Assembly (NCBI GenBank): GCA_001557505.1
Contig: LSAX01000012.1
Location: 434,001-498,000, forward strand
Direction of reading: 5' to 3'
Origin: Reticulascus tulasneorum
Taxonomy: Eukaryota > Ascomycota > Sordariomycetes > Glomerellales > Reticulascaceae
DNA length: 64,000 nucleotides
Shown here: piece by piece, positions 1 to 12,400 of the stretch
How the letters are laid out: each line of letters starts with the position of its first letter
Position numbering within the stretch: position 1 is the first letter of the stretch
The notes under the pieces: generated by a model
The model's database searches: none
Told to the model about the DNA's origin: nothing
The model's input: the letters and a program-made list of their open reading frames with translations, nothing else
Program-made: the position numbers and the translations under genes

Positions 1-3000
1 TTTGCGCTCCATTCCCAGCAAGATCTAGGAAAGATCCAGTTGGACGGCATCACAGGAGAGCGCATACCAGGGACAATATCGACGCGGTTCGATGTTGAGT
101 TTCACTTGTTCCAGGAGGCCGGAATGCTGGTGGGCAGTATTTTCTTTGCCGCCGACTTATTCGACTCTTCCACTATCGATGGTGTTGCCACTGTCTTCCA
201 GGAGGTCCTACGCCGGGGTCTCGACCAGCCTCAGATGCCCATTGCAGTTCTACCGCTCACAGATGGACTGACCGACCTTCAAAACAGAGGCTTGCTTGAC
301 ATCGAGCGGACTGACTATCCTCGAGATTCGAGCGTGATTGACGTCTTCCGCAAACAGGTAGCCGTTTGTCCAGATGCAACGGCCGTCGTCGACCCGTCCT
401 CGCGCATTACCTATAAGCAGCTAGACCAACAATCAGACGAGGTCTCTGCCTGGCTCCGCCAGCGGAAGATGGCGGCTGAGACGCTGGTTGTAGTGCTTGC
501 ACCGAGGTCGTGCCAGACGGTCGTCGCCTTTTTTGGCATCCTTAAGGCGAACCTTGCTTACCTTCCGCTCGATGTCAACCTGCCCGCGGCCCGCATCGAA
601 GCTATTCTATCTGTCGTCTCAGGACGGAAGCTAATATTACTTGGTCTAGATGTGCCTACTCCGGATATTAGTCTTGAAGAGGTGGATCTGGTTCGGATCA
701 GCGACACCCTTGGCTACTACAGACCCGAGGACGACATGAGGACCGGCGTTGGACCGTCAGCAACAAGCCTGGCTTATGTTATTTATACCTCCGGGTCCAC
801 AGGCAAGCCCAAGGGCGTTATGGTGGAACACCGCGGTATTCTCCGACTGGTTATGAACAGCAACGTGGTGTCGAAGTTGCCTCAGGGAGTGTGCATGTCA
901 CACTTGACGAACCTTGCCTTTGACGTATCAATGTGGGAGATATACGCAGCACTTCTAAATGGGGGAACGCTGATCTGTATCGACTACTTCACCTCCTTAG
1001 ACAGCAAAACTCTCGGAGCTTTATTTGTAAAGGAACAAATTCGCGCCGCCATGCTTCCGCCTGCGCTGCTCAAGCAGTTCTTGGCCGATACCCCTTCGAC
1101 AATCGAAGCGCTGGACGTCCTTTTCGTCGCCGGCGATCGGTTCGATAGTCGCGATGCGGTTCATGCACAAGCTCTTGTCGGCAGTGGTATCTATAACGCC
1201 TATGGTCCGACGGAGAACAGTATCTTGAGCACTATCTACAACGTCGGCGAGCAGGAATCATTTGTGAACGGAGTTCCGATCGGCCGGGCCGTCAGTAACT
1301 CCGGAGCATATATCATGGATCCGAATCAACAGTTGGTTTCTTTCGGTGTGATGGGAGAACTAGTCGTCACCGGAGACGGTCTGGCGCGAGGGTACACTGA
1401 TCCAACATTGAACCAGGACCGCTTCGTGTACGTGACCATCAATGGAGAATCCATAAGGGCATACCGAACTGGAGACCGGGCGCGCTATCGACCAACAGAC
1501 GGCCATATCGAATTCTTTGGCCGGATGGACCAACAGATCAAGATCCGCGGCCACCGAATCGAGCCGGCCGAGGTAGAGCACGCCATTCTCAGCCATGAAA
1601 TCGTTCGCGACGCCGCGGTTGTCGTGCAGGCACACGACGGCCAGGAGCCGGAGATGGTCGGATTCATTACCGCCCAGGGTGACAACAACACAACCATCCA
1701 CCAGGACGAGGTCACCACCCAGGTGGAAGGTTGGGGAAACCATTTTGAGGCATCTACATATGCAGAAATCAACACCATTGACCGTTCTACGGTCGGCAGC
1801 GACTTCATGGGCTGGACGTCGATGTATGACGGGAAGGCAATTGACAAGGCCGAGATGCAAGAATGGCTCGACGACACTATACAGACGCTCCTAGACGGCC
1901 AAGCACCTGGTCACGTCTTTGAAATAGGCACCGGTACCGGCATGGTTCTATTCAATCTTGGCAAAGCTGCAGGTCTCGAGAGCTATGTTGGGTTGGAGCC
2001 GTCCCGGTCGGCGGCCGTCTTCGCCACCAACATGGTCAAGTCGATCCCAAATCTGGCCGGCAGAGCCGAAATACATGTCGGTACAGCAACAGATACCAGC
2101 CAGCTGGAGGGACTTCGCCCAGACCTGGTGGTGCTCAACTCCGTCGTCCAATACTTCCCTACACCCGAGTACTTGGTAGAGGTTATCGACACACTCACGC
2201 GGTTGCCGGGCGTAAAGCGTCTATTCTTTGGTGATATTCGGTCGTATGCCACCAACAGGGACTTTCTCGCCTCCAGGGCGCTTCGCACGTTAGGAAGAGA
2301 TGTCAACAAACAGAGTGTTCGACGGAAGATAGGAGAGATAGAGGAGCGCGAAGAGGAGCTGCTTGTCGACCCGGCTTTTTTCACCGGCCTGACCGACCGG
2401 CTACCCGGTCGGATCAGTCACGTTGAGATTCTGCCGAAGAAAATGAGAGCTACCAATGAACTCAGTTCGTACCGATATGCAGCCATCGTATACGTGGGCA
2501 GTCCAGAGGAAGATGCACAGCCTGTACACACGATCGACGCAAAATCATGGATTGACTTCGAAAGGACGCGGATGGACCGCCATAGCCTTCTCCGTCTCTT
2601 GCAGAGTTCGTCAGACGCCCTGGCCGTCCCCGTAGGCAACATTCCATATAGCAAATCAATTCTAGAGCGGTATGCTATTGACTCACTTAACGACGACAAT
2701 ATCAACGAAACCGGGCAAGACTCATTAGACGGACCCGCCTGGCTCTCGTCCATTCGCTCCAAATCCGAACGCTGCGCATCTCTCTCTGCTACCGACCTCG
2801 TACAGCTAGCCGATGAAGCTGGTTTTAGTGTCGAGATTAGCTGGGCCAGGCAGCGGTCCCAACACGGCGCCCTCGATGCTGTGTTCCATCATTATCCGCC
2901 TGTTCACAAAGGAGGTCGCGTTCTGTTGCAATTCCCGACCGATCACGGGAGCGCATCGTTGGCCCATACTAACCGACCGCTGCAGCGTCTGCAGAGCCGG

Positions 3001-3430
3001 CGGGTCGAGGCGCAGATCCGTGAGCGACTGCAGGCATTGCTCCCGTCGTACATGGTGCCCGGAAAGATCGTGATCCTAGACCAAATGCCTATCAATGCCA
3101 ACGGCAAGGTCGACCGGAAAGAGCTGGTTCGAAAGGCCAAGACCGTTGCCAAGACCAAGCCCGTCTCTGCACTTGTAGCTCCGCGTAACGATATAGAAAT
3201 CGCGCTGTGCGAGGAGTTCGCTGATGTGCTTGGTGTCGATGTTGGAATCACTGATAACTTCTTCGACCTTGGTGGTCACTCCCTCATGGCCACCAAGCTC
3301 GCAGCCCGCATCAGTCGCCGTCTAGATACCCGGGTGTCCGTCAAGGATGTCTTCGACCAGCCCGTCCTGGCCGATCTCGCCGCCACCATCCGGCGAGGCT
3401 CGACTCCACACAGTCCAATCCCCGTGACGA
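1..3430 (+). other. NRPS1 unit 1: (C partial)-A-MT-T
   Basis: Only the last ~100 residues of this unit's C domain are present (to about 310). The A-domain pocket region begins with FDVSMWE at 919. The ten specificity residues, read by alignment to GrsA, are DVWMFAAILK. A8 (RGHRIEPAEVEHA) is near 1550. The methyltransferase SAM motif is at about 1921 and A10 (NGKVDRKEL) near 3097. The T-domain serine lies in LGGHSL near 3268. DxWMFAAxLK codes are, from memory, those of Val/Abu-type modules in cyclosporin synthetase, so a small branched or aliphatic N-methyl residue is my inference. Confidence 0.85.
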
Positions 3431-6400
3431 AATATGATGGGCCGGTTGAACAGTCGTTTGCCCAGGGTCGCTTGTGGTTCCTCGACCAGCTGAATATTGG
3501 TGCGTCGTGGTACCTGATGCCACTCGCCGCGCGGATGAGAGGGCCGCTAGACGTTGACGCTCTTTCAACTGCCTTGTTCGCTCTAGAACAGCGACACGAA
3601 ACTCTGAGAACGACATTTGCAGAGCTGAACGGGACAGGCATGCAGATCATTCACCCAAGTCACCTGAAGCCGCTCAGAGTGATTGATGTATCAGCCGAGT
3701 GGAATGGAAGCTACCGTGAGCCTCTAAAACAAGAGCAGACAACACCTTTCGATTTGTCGTCTGAACCAGGGTGGAGAGTATCATTGTTACGACTTGGAGA
3801 TGACGACCATATCCTGTCTATTGTCATGCACCATATCATCTCCGACGGCTGGTCGATCGACGTGTTGCGCCAAGAGCTGGACCATTTCTATGCGGACGCG
3901 GTCCGTGGCCACGACCCGTTGTCGCGAGTCAGCCCGCTCCCCATCCAGTACCGCGACTTTGCCGTATGGCAGAAACAGGCCGAGCAGGTGACAGAGCACG
4001 AGCGGCAGCTCGAGTACTGGAAAGGACAGCTTGAAGACAGCTCTCCGGCTGAGATACTAAGCGATCGACCACGACCGGCCATATTATCTGGCCGGGCCGG
4101 GGTTGCCCAGCTCACCATTGAGGGTGCCTTATACGATTGCCTGCAATCATTTTGCCGCACACACCAGACGACTTCATTCGCAGTACTGCTCGCGGCTTTC
4201 CGTGCAGCACACTACCGGCTCACTGGTGCCGAAGATGCCACTATTGGCACCCCAATCGCCAATCGTAATCGGCCGGAGCTGGAGAATATGGTCGGCTTCT
4301 TCGTCAACACGCAGTGTATGCGGATTACTGTAGAGCACGATGATACATTCGAAAGCCTGGTTCAGCAGGTCCGGTCGACCACGACAGCCGCATTCGCACA
4401 CCAAGACGTCCCGTTCGAGCGCATCGTGTCGGCGCTTGTACCCGCGTCCAGAGACACGTCTCGGAACCCGCTCGTACAAATCATGTTCGCGCTCCATTCA
4501 CAGCAAGATTTAGGGAAGATCCAGTTAGATGGCCTTAATGGAGATCGCATCCCAGGGACGACGTCGACACGATTTGATGTCGAATTTCACTTGTTCCAGG
4601 AGGCAGGAAGGCTTGTTGGCAGCATTCTCTTTGCCACAGACTTATTCGAGGCGAAGACGATCCATAGCATGATCGCCGTTTTCAAAGAGGTTCTAGGCCA
4701 AGGCATCGACCAGCCTCGGATGCCCATCGCGTTCCTCCCGCTCGCTAACGGGGTTACCGACCTTCGTAGCATGGGCTTGCTTGATATCTACAGGACCGAC
4801 TACCCTCGGGACTCGAGCGTGATCGACGTGTTCCGCGAGCAGGTGGCCGCATCACCAGAGGCGACGGCCGTCACCGACGGATCCTCGAGCCTGACCTACG
4901 CCCAGATGGACCGACAATCGGACGAGGTTTCTGCCTGGCTTCGCCAGCGGAAGATGGCAGCCGAGACACTGATCGGGGTCCTTGCGCCGCGGTCTTGCCA
5001 AATGGTCGTGGCCTTTTTCGGCATCCTTAAGGCCAACCTTGCCTATCTTCCGCTCGATGTTAACGTACCAACCGCTCGAATCGAGGCTATTTTATCTGGC
5101 GTTGATGGACGAAAGTTAATCCTAATCGGTCCTGGGGTTCCTATGCCGGATATTCAACTCGCTGAAGTAGAACTGGTTAGGATCGGCGACACTCTAGGCC
5201 ATTATGGTTCAGAAGACAGTATGAGCTCTGGTGCTGGACCGTCGGCGACAAGCCTTGCATACGTCATCTTTACCTCCGGGTCGACAGGTAAACCTAAAGG
5301 CGTCATGGTAGAACACCGTAGCATTTTGCGACTGGTCAAGGAAAGCAGTGTGGTATCCAAGCTCCAACGCGCGGTTTCAGTAGCTCATCTGTCCAATGCT
5401 GCTTTCGATGCCGCGACGTGGGAAATCTACATGCCCCTTTTAAACGGCGGTACAGTGGTCTGCATTGATTATTTTACCGTCCTAGACAGGAATGAGCTCC
5501 AGGCATTATTTCTACGGGAACAAATACGCGCTGCTATGCTTCCGCCTGCGCTGCTCAAGCAGTGCTTGAGTGATACCCCTTCTATGATCGAATCTCTCGA
5601 CACCCTTTTCGTCGCGGGTGATCGGTTTGACAGTCGCGATGCAATCCATGCTCAAGCCCTTGTCGGCACTGGTGTCTATAATGCCTACGGTCCGACTGAG
5701 AACACTATATTGAGCACTATTTACAACGTCGGCGAGCAGGAATCATTTGTGAACGGAGTTCCAATCGGCCGGGCCGTCAGTAACTCCGGCGCCTATATCA
5801 TGGACCTGAAACAACGACTAGTTCCCCTAGGCGTGATGGGCGAACTAGTCGTCACCGGAGACGGCCTCGCGCGAGGCTACGTCGATCCAACCTTGGACCA
5901 AGACCGCTTCGTGTATGTGAACATCAATGGAGAGTCCGTAAGGGCCTACCGAACTGGAGACCGGGCGCGCTATCGACCAACAGACGGCCATATCGAATTC
6001 TTTGGCCGGATGGACCAACAGATCAAGATCCGCGGCCACCGAATCGAGCCGGCCGAGGTAGAGCACGCCATTCTCAGCCATGAAATCGTTCGCGACGCCG
6101 CGGTTGTCGTGCAGGCACAAGATGGCCTAGAGCCGGAGATGGTCGGATTTGCCGCAGTCCAGGGCGAGAGCAGCACCACCAATGACCAGGACGAGGTCAC
6201 AACCCAGGTAGAAGGTTGGGGAAACCATTTTGAGGCATCTACATATGCAGAAATCAACACCATTGACCGTTCTACCGTCGGCAGCGACTTCATGGGCTGG
6301 ACGTCAATGTATGACAGGAAGGCAATTGACACAAACGAGATGCAAGAGTGGCTCGACGATACGATAGAAACCCTCCTGGATGGCCAAGCACCTGGTCACG

Positions 6401-9400
6401 TCTTTGAAATCGGCACCGGTACTGGCATGGTTCTCTTCAATCTTGGCAGAGCTGCAGGTCTAGAGAGCTATGTTGGCCTGGACCCGTCCCGATCCGCGGC
6501 CATCTTCGTCACCAACATGGTCAAGTCGATCCCAAATCTGGCCGACAGAGCCGAAATACATGTTGGCACAGCGACAGAGACCAGCCAGCTGGAGGGACTT
6601 CGCCCAGACCTGGTGGTGCTCAACTCCGTCGTCCAATACTTCCCTACACCCGAGTACTTGGTAGAGGTCGTTGACATGCTCACGCGGTTGCCGGGCGTTA
6701 AGCGTCTATTCTTTGGTGACATTCGGTCATATGCCACCAACAGGGACTTTCTCGCCTCCAGGGCTCTTCATTCACTCGGTAGAAATCTGAAAAAGGAGAG
6801 TGTTCGACGGAAGATGATAGAGATGGAAGAACGTGAAGAGGAGCTGCTCGTCGATCCGGCCTTTTTCACCGACCTGACTCGCCAGTTGCCCGGTCGGATC
6901 AACCATGTTGAGATTCTCCCGAAGAAGATGACAGCTACTAACGAGCTCAGCTCGTACCGTTATGCGGCCGTCGTGTACGTGAACAGTCCAGAGGAAGATG
7001 TACAGCCTGTGCAAACAATTGACGCAAAGTCCTGGATTGACTTCGAAGGGACGCGGATGGACCGCCATGCCCTTCTCCATCTCCTGCAGAGCTCGCCAGA
7101 CACCGTGGCAGTACCCGTAGGCAACATCCCGTATAGCAAAACGATCCTAGAGCGGCATGTTGTCGACTCACTTGACGACGACAATGACAACGAAACGGGG
7201 CAAAGCTCATTAGACGGAACCGCCTGGCTCTCGTCCGTCCGCTCTAAATCTGAACGCTGCTCATCTCTCTCCACTACCGACCTCTTACAGCTAGCCGAAG
7301 AGGCCGGCTTCAGTATAGAGATCAGCTGGGCCAGACAGCGGTCCCAACACGGCGCCCTCGATGCTGTGTTCCATCATTATCCGCCTGTTCACAAAGGAGG
7401 TCGCGTTCTGTTGCAATTCCCAACAGATCACGGGAGTACATCGTTCGCTTATACAAACCGACCTCTGCAGCGTCTGCAGAGCCGGCGGGCCGAGGCGCAG
7501 ATCCGTGAGCGACTGCAGGCATTGCTCCCGTCGTACATGGTGCCCGGAAAGATCGTGATCCTAGACCAAATGCCTATCAATGCCAACGGCAAGGTCGACC
7601 GGAAAGAGCTGGTTCGAAAGGCCAAGACCGTTGCCAAGACCAAGCCCGTCTCTGCACTTGTAGCTCCGCGTAACGATATAGAAATCGCGCTGTGCGAGGA
7701 GTTCGCTGATGTGCTTGGTGTCGATGTTGGAATCACTGATAACTTCTTCGACCTTGGTGGTCACTCCCTCATGGCCACCAAGCTCGCAGCCCGCATCAGT
7801 CGCCGTCTAGATACCCGGGTGTCCGTCAAGGATGTCTTCGACCAGCCCGTCCTGGCCGATCTCGCCGCCACCATCCGGCGAGGCTCGACTCCACACAGTC
7901 CAATCCCCGTGACAAAGTACGATGGACCTGTGCAGCAATCGTTTGCCCAGGGCCGCTTGTGGTTCCTAGACCAGCTGAATATTGGTGCGTCGTGGTACCT
8001 GATGCCGCTCGCCGTACGAATGCGGGGGCCGCTACACGTCGATGCTCTTTCAATTGCCTTGTTCGCTCTAGAGCAGCGACACGAAACTCTGAGAACGACA
8101 TTCATAGAGCAGGACGGAACAGGCGTACAGATCATTCACCCTAGTGACCTAAAGCCGCTCAGAGTGATTGATGTATCTGCCGAGTGGAACGGAAGCTACA
8201 GTGAGCCTCTAAAACAAGAGCAGACAACACCCTTCGACTTGTCGTCTGAACCAGGGTGGAGAGTGTCGTTGTTACGACTAGGTGATGACGACCATATCCT
8301 GTCTATTGTCATGCACCATATTATTTCTGATGGCTGGTCGGTCGATGTTTTACGTCAAGAGCTGGACCAGTTCTATGCGGACGCGGTCCGTGGCCACGAC
8401 CCGTTGTCGCGAGTCAGCCCGCTCCCCATCCAGTACCGCGACTTTTCTGTATGGCAGAGGCAGGCTGAGCAGGTGGCGGAGCACCAGCGGCAGCTCGAGT
8501 ACTGGACAGCACAGCTAGCGGATAGCTCTGCCGCAGAGCTTCTGAGCGATCGACCGCGGCCGGCTATTTCATCGGGCCATGCCGGGGTCGTCCAGCTCAC
8601 CATCGAGGGTGCAGTATATGATCGGCTTCAGGCGTTCTGCCGCACACACCAGACAACGTCATTCGCCGTACTACTCGCGGCCTTCCGTGTAGCACACTAT
8701 AGGCTCACCGGGGTCGAAGATGCCACCATTGGCACCCCAATCGCCAATCGTAATCGGCCGGAGCTGGAGAACATGGTTGGCTTCTTTGTCAACACCCAGT
8801 GCATGCGGGTAACTGTCGATGAGACGGACACATTTGAGACATTGGTCCAGCAAGTTCGGTCGACCACGACAGCCGCATTCGCACACCAAGACGTCCCGTT
8901 CGAGCGCATCGTGTCAGACCTCGTACCAGGGTCGAGAGACACGTCCCGAAACCCGTTGGTGCAGCTCATTTTCGCGCTGCATTCACAGCAGGACCTAGGC
9001 AAGATCCAGTTAGAGGGCCTCGCAGGGGACCCTGTACCAACTACAGTGTCAACTCGGTTCGACGCGGAGTTCCACCTATTCCAAGAAGCAGAGAGACTTT
9101 CCGGGACTGTACTCTTTGCCACAGACCTGTTCGAGACCAACACTATGTGCGGTGTTGTTGCAGTCTTCCAGGAGATTCTAAGCCGCAGCCTCGAAAGACC
9201 CCAGGCAAAGATTGTGACTTTGCCACTTACTGGCGGGGTCGCGGAACTTCGTAGCATGGGTCTTCTTGACATCGATACAACCGACTACCCTCGTGAGTTG
9301 AGCATTGTGGATGTCTTCCGCCAGCAGGTGATTACTTGTCCAGACGCGACGGCAATCACCGACACATCTTCACGCCTCACCTACGCCCAACTGGACCAAC

Positions 9401-12400
9401 AATCAGACGAGGTTGCTGCCTGGCTTCGACGGCGGAATATGACGGCCGAGACGCTGGTCGGGGTGCTTGCGCCGCGGTCGTGTCAGACGGTCGTAGCCTT
9501 CTTCGGCATCCTTAAGGCGAACCTTGCCTATCTTCCGTTCGATGTCAATGTGCCCACTGCTCGCATCCAAGCAATTCTGTCTGTCGTTGCAGGACAAAAG
9601 CTAATCCTACTCGGTGCCGATGCAGCTGCTCCAGATATTCAGCTGGTTGACGTGGAGTTGGTGCGAATCAGCGAAACTTTAGGCCACGGCATAGTTGATA
9701 ATGACAGAAGCGCCGGTCTGAGACCCTCAGCAACAAGTCTTGCATATGTGATGTTTACGTCAGGATCAACCGGCCGACCAAAGGGCGTCATGGTTGAGCA
9801 TCGTGGCATTGTACGACTTGTAAAGAAAACCAATGTTCTCTCACATATCCAAGCAGTATTTCCTGTAGCACACATGGCCAACCTTGCATTCGACGCAGCA
9901 AGTTGGGAGATATACACGGCGCTTCTGAACGGCGGATCCTTAGTGTGTATCGACCATATGACGGTTCTCGATGTCACTTCTTTGGGCCAGAAATTTCAAA
10001 GAGAAACGATTCGGGCTGCTATGTTTACACCGGCGTTACTGAAGCAATGCTTAGTAGAGTCTGCCCAAACGATCGCAGGGCTGGAGATTCTTGTCGCCTC
10101 TGGAGATCGGTTAGATGCACATGATGCTAGAACAGCGCTGAAGGTGGCAAAGGGCGGGATCATCAATGCATGTGGCCATACAGAAAACTGTGTTTACAGC
10201 ACACTTTACCGCATGCACGCAGAGGAGCGCTGTGTGAACGGCGTTCCAATCGGCCGCGCCATCAGCAACTCCGGCGCCTATGTCATGGACCTGAAACAAC
10301 GACTAGTTCCTCTAGGTGTGATGGGTGAACTAGTCGTCACCGGAGACGGTCTCGCGCGAGGCTACACTGATCCAACCTTGGACAAAAATCGATTTGTGAA
10401 TGTGACCATTAACGGAGAGTCCATGAGAGCATACCGAACTGGAGACCGAGCTCGTTATCGACCAACAGACGGCAATATCGAGTTCTTTGGCCGGATGGAC
10501 CAGCAGATCAAGATCCGTGGCCACCGAATCGAGCCGGCCGAGGTAGAGCACGCCATTCTCAGCCAGGATATAGTTCGCGACGCGGCGGTCGTCGTGCAGG
10601 TACAAGACGGCCAAGAGCCGGAGATGATCGGATTCGTTGCAGCTCAAGGGAACAACAACACCAACCGCCAGGACGAGGTCATCAGTCAAGTAGAAGGTTG
10701 GGGAGACCATTTTGAGACGGCAACATATGCAGAAATCAACGCCATTGAACGCTCTGCCGTCGGCAGTGACTTCATGGGCTGGACGTCAATGTATGACGGG
10801 AAGGCAATTGACAAGGACGAGATGCAAGAATGGCTCGACGACACTATACAGACTCTCCTAGACGACCAAGCACCGGGTCACGTCTTTGAAATCGGCACTG
10901 GTACTGGCATGGTCTTATTCAATCTTGGCAAAGCTGCAGGTCTAGAGAGCTATGTTGGGCTGGAGCCGTCCCGGTCGGCGGCCGCCTTCGCCACCAACAT
11001 GGTCAAGTCGATCCCAAATCTGGCCGGCAGAGCCGAAATACATGTCGGTACAGCAACAGATATCAATCAGCTAAAGGGGCTTCGCCCAGACCTAGTGGTG
11101 CTCAACTCCGTCGTCCAATACTTCCCCACACCCGAGTACTTGGTAGAGGTCGTTGACATGCTCACGCGGTTGCCGGGCGTCAAACGTCTATTCTTTGGTG
11201 ACATTCGGTCGTATGCCACCAACAGGGACTTTCTCGCCTCCAGGGCTCTTCATTCGCTGGGCAGAGACGTGAACAAGGAGAATGTCCGACAGAAAATGGC
11301 AGAGATGGAAGAGCGCGAAGAAGAGCTGCTCGTCGATCCGACTTTTTTCACCGGCCTCACCCGCCAGCTGCCCGGTCGGATCAACCATGTTGAGATTCTG
11401 CCGAAGAAGATGACAGCTACTAACGAGCTTAGCTCGTACCGTTATGCGGCCGTCGTGTACGTGAACAGTCCAGAGGAAGATGTACAGCCTGTGCAAACAA
11501 TTGACGCAAAGTCCTGGATTGACTTCGAAGGGACGCGGATGGACCACCATGCCCTTCTCCATCTCCTGCAGAGTTCGCCAGACACCATGGCAGTACCTGT
11601 GGGAAACATCCCGTATAGCAAAACGATCCTAGAGCGGCATGTTGTTGACTCACTTGACGACGACAATATCAACGAAACCGGGCAAGACTCGTTGGACGGC
11701 ATTGCCTGGCTCTCATCTGTCCGCTCCAAATCCGAACGCTGCGCATGTCTCTCTGCCGCCGACCTCGTTCAGGTAGCCGAAGAGGCAGGCTTCAGTGTAG
11801 AGATCAGCTGGGCCCGGCAGCGGTCTCAACACGGCGCCTTCGATGCTGTGTTCCATCATTATCCGCCTGTTCGCGACGGGGCTCGTGTGCTGCTGCAATT
11901 CCCGACCGATCATGGGAACGGATCGTTGGCCCATACAAACCGACCTCTGCAGCGTCTGCAAAGTCGGCGGGTCGAGGCGCAGATCCGAGAGCGACTGCAA
12001 GCATTGCTCCCGTCGTACATGGTGCCCGGAAAGATCGTGGTCCTAGAACAAATGCCCATCAATGCCAACGGCAAGGTCGATCGGAAAGAGCTCGCTCGAA
12101 GAGCCAAGACCGTTGCCAAGACCAAGCCCGTCTCTGCACGCGTAGCTCCCCGTAACGAAGTAGAAGTAGCTTTATGCGAGGAGTTTGCTGATGTGCTTGG
12201 CGTTGACGTTGGGATCACCGACAACTTCTTCGATCTTGGTGGTCATTCACTCATGGCAACCAAGCTCGCAGCCCGCATCAGTCGCCGTCTAGACACCCGG
12301 GTGTCGGTCAAGGATGTCTTCGACCAGCCCATCCTGGCCGATCTCGCCGCCACCATCCACCGAGGTTCGGCTCCACATAGTTCGATTCCCGTGACGAAGT

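Noticed and set aside
40..42. ATG at 40 as the start of NRPS1
   Set aside because: The frame is open from base 1 and the sequence before the ATG (FALHSQQDLGK) matches the internal C-domain ends of the other modules, so the gene begins outside the window.
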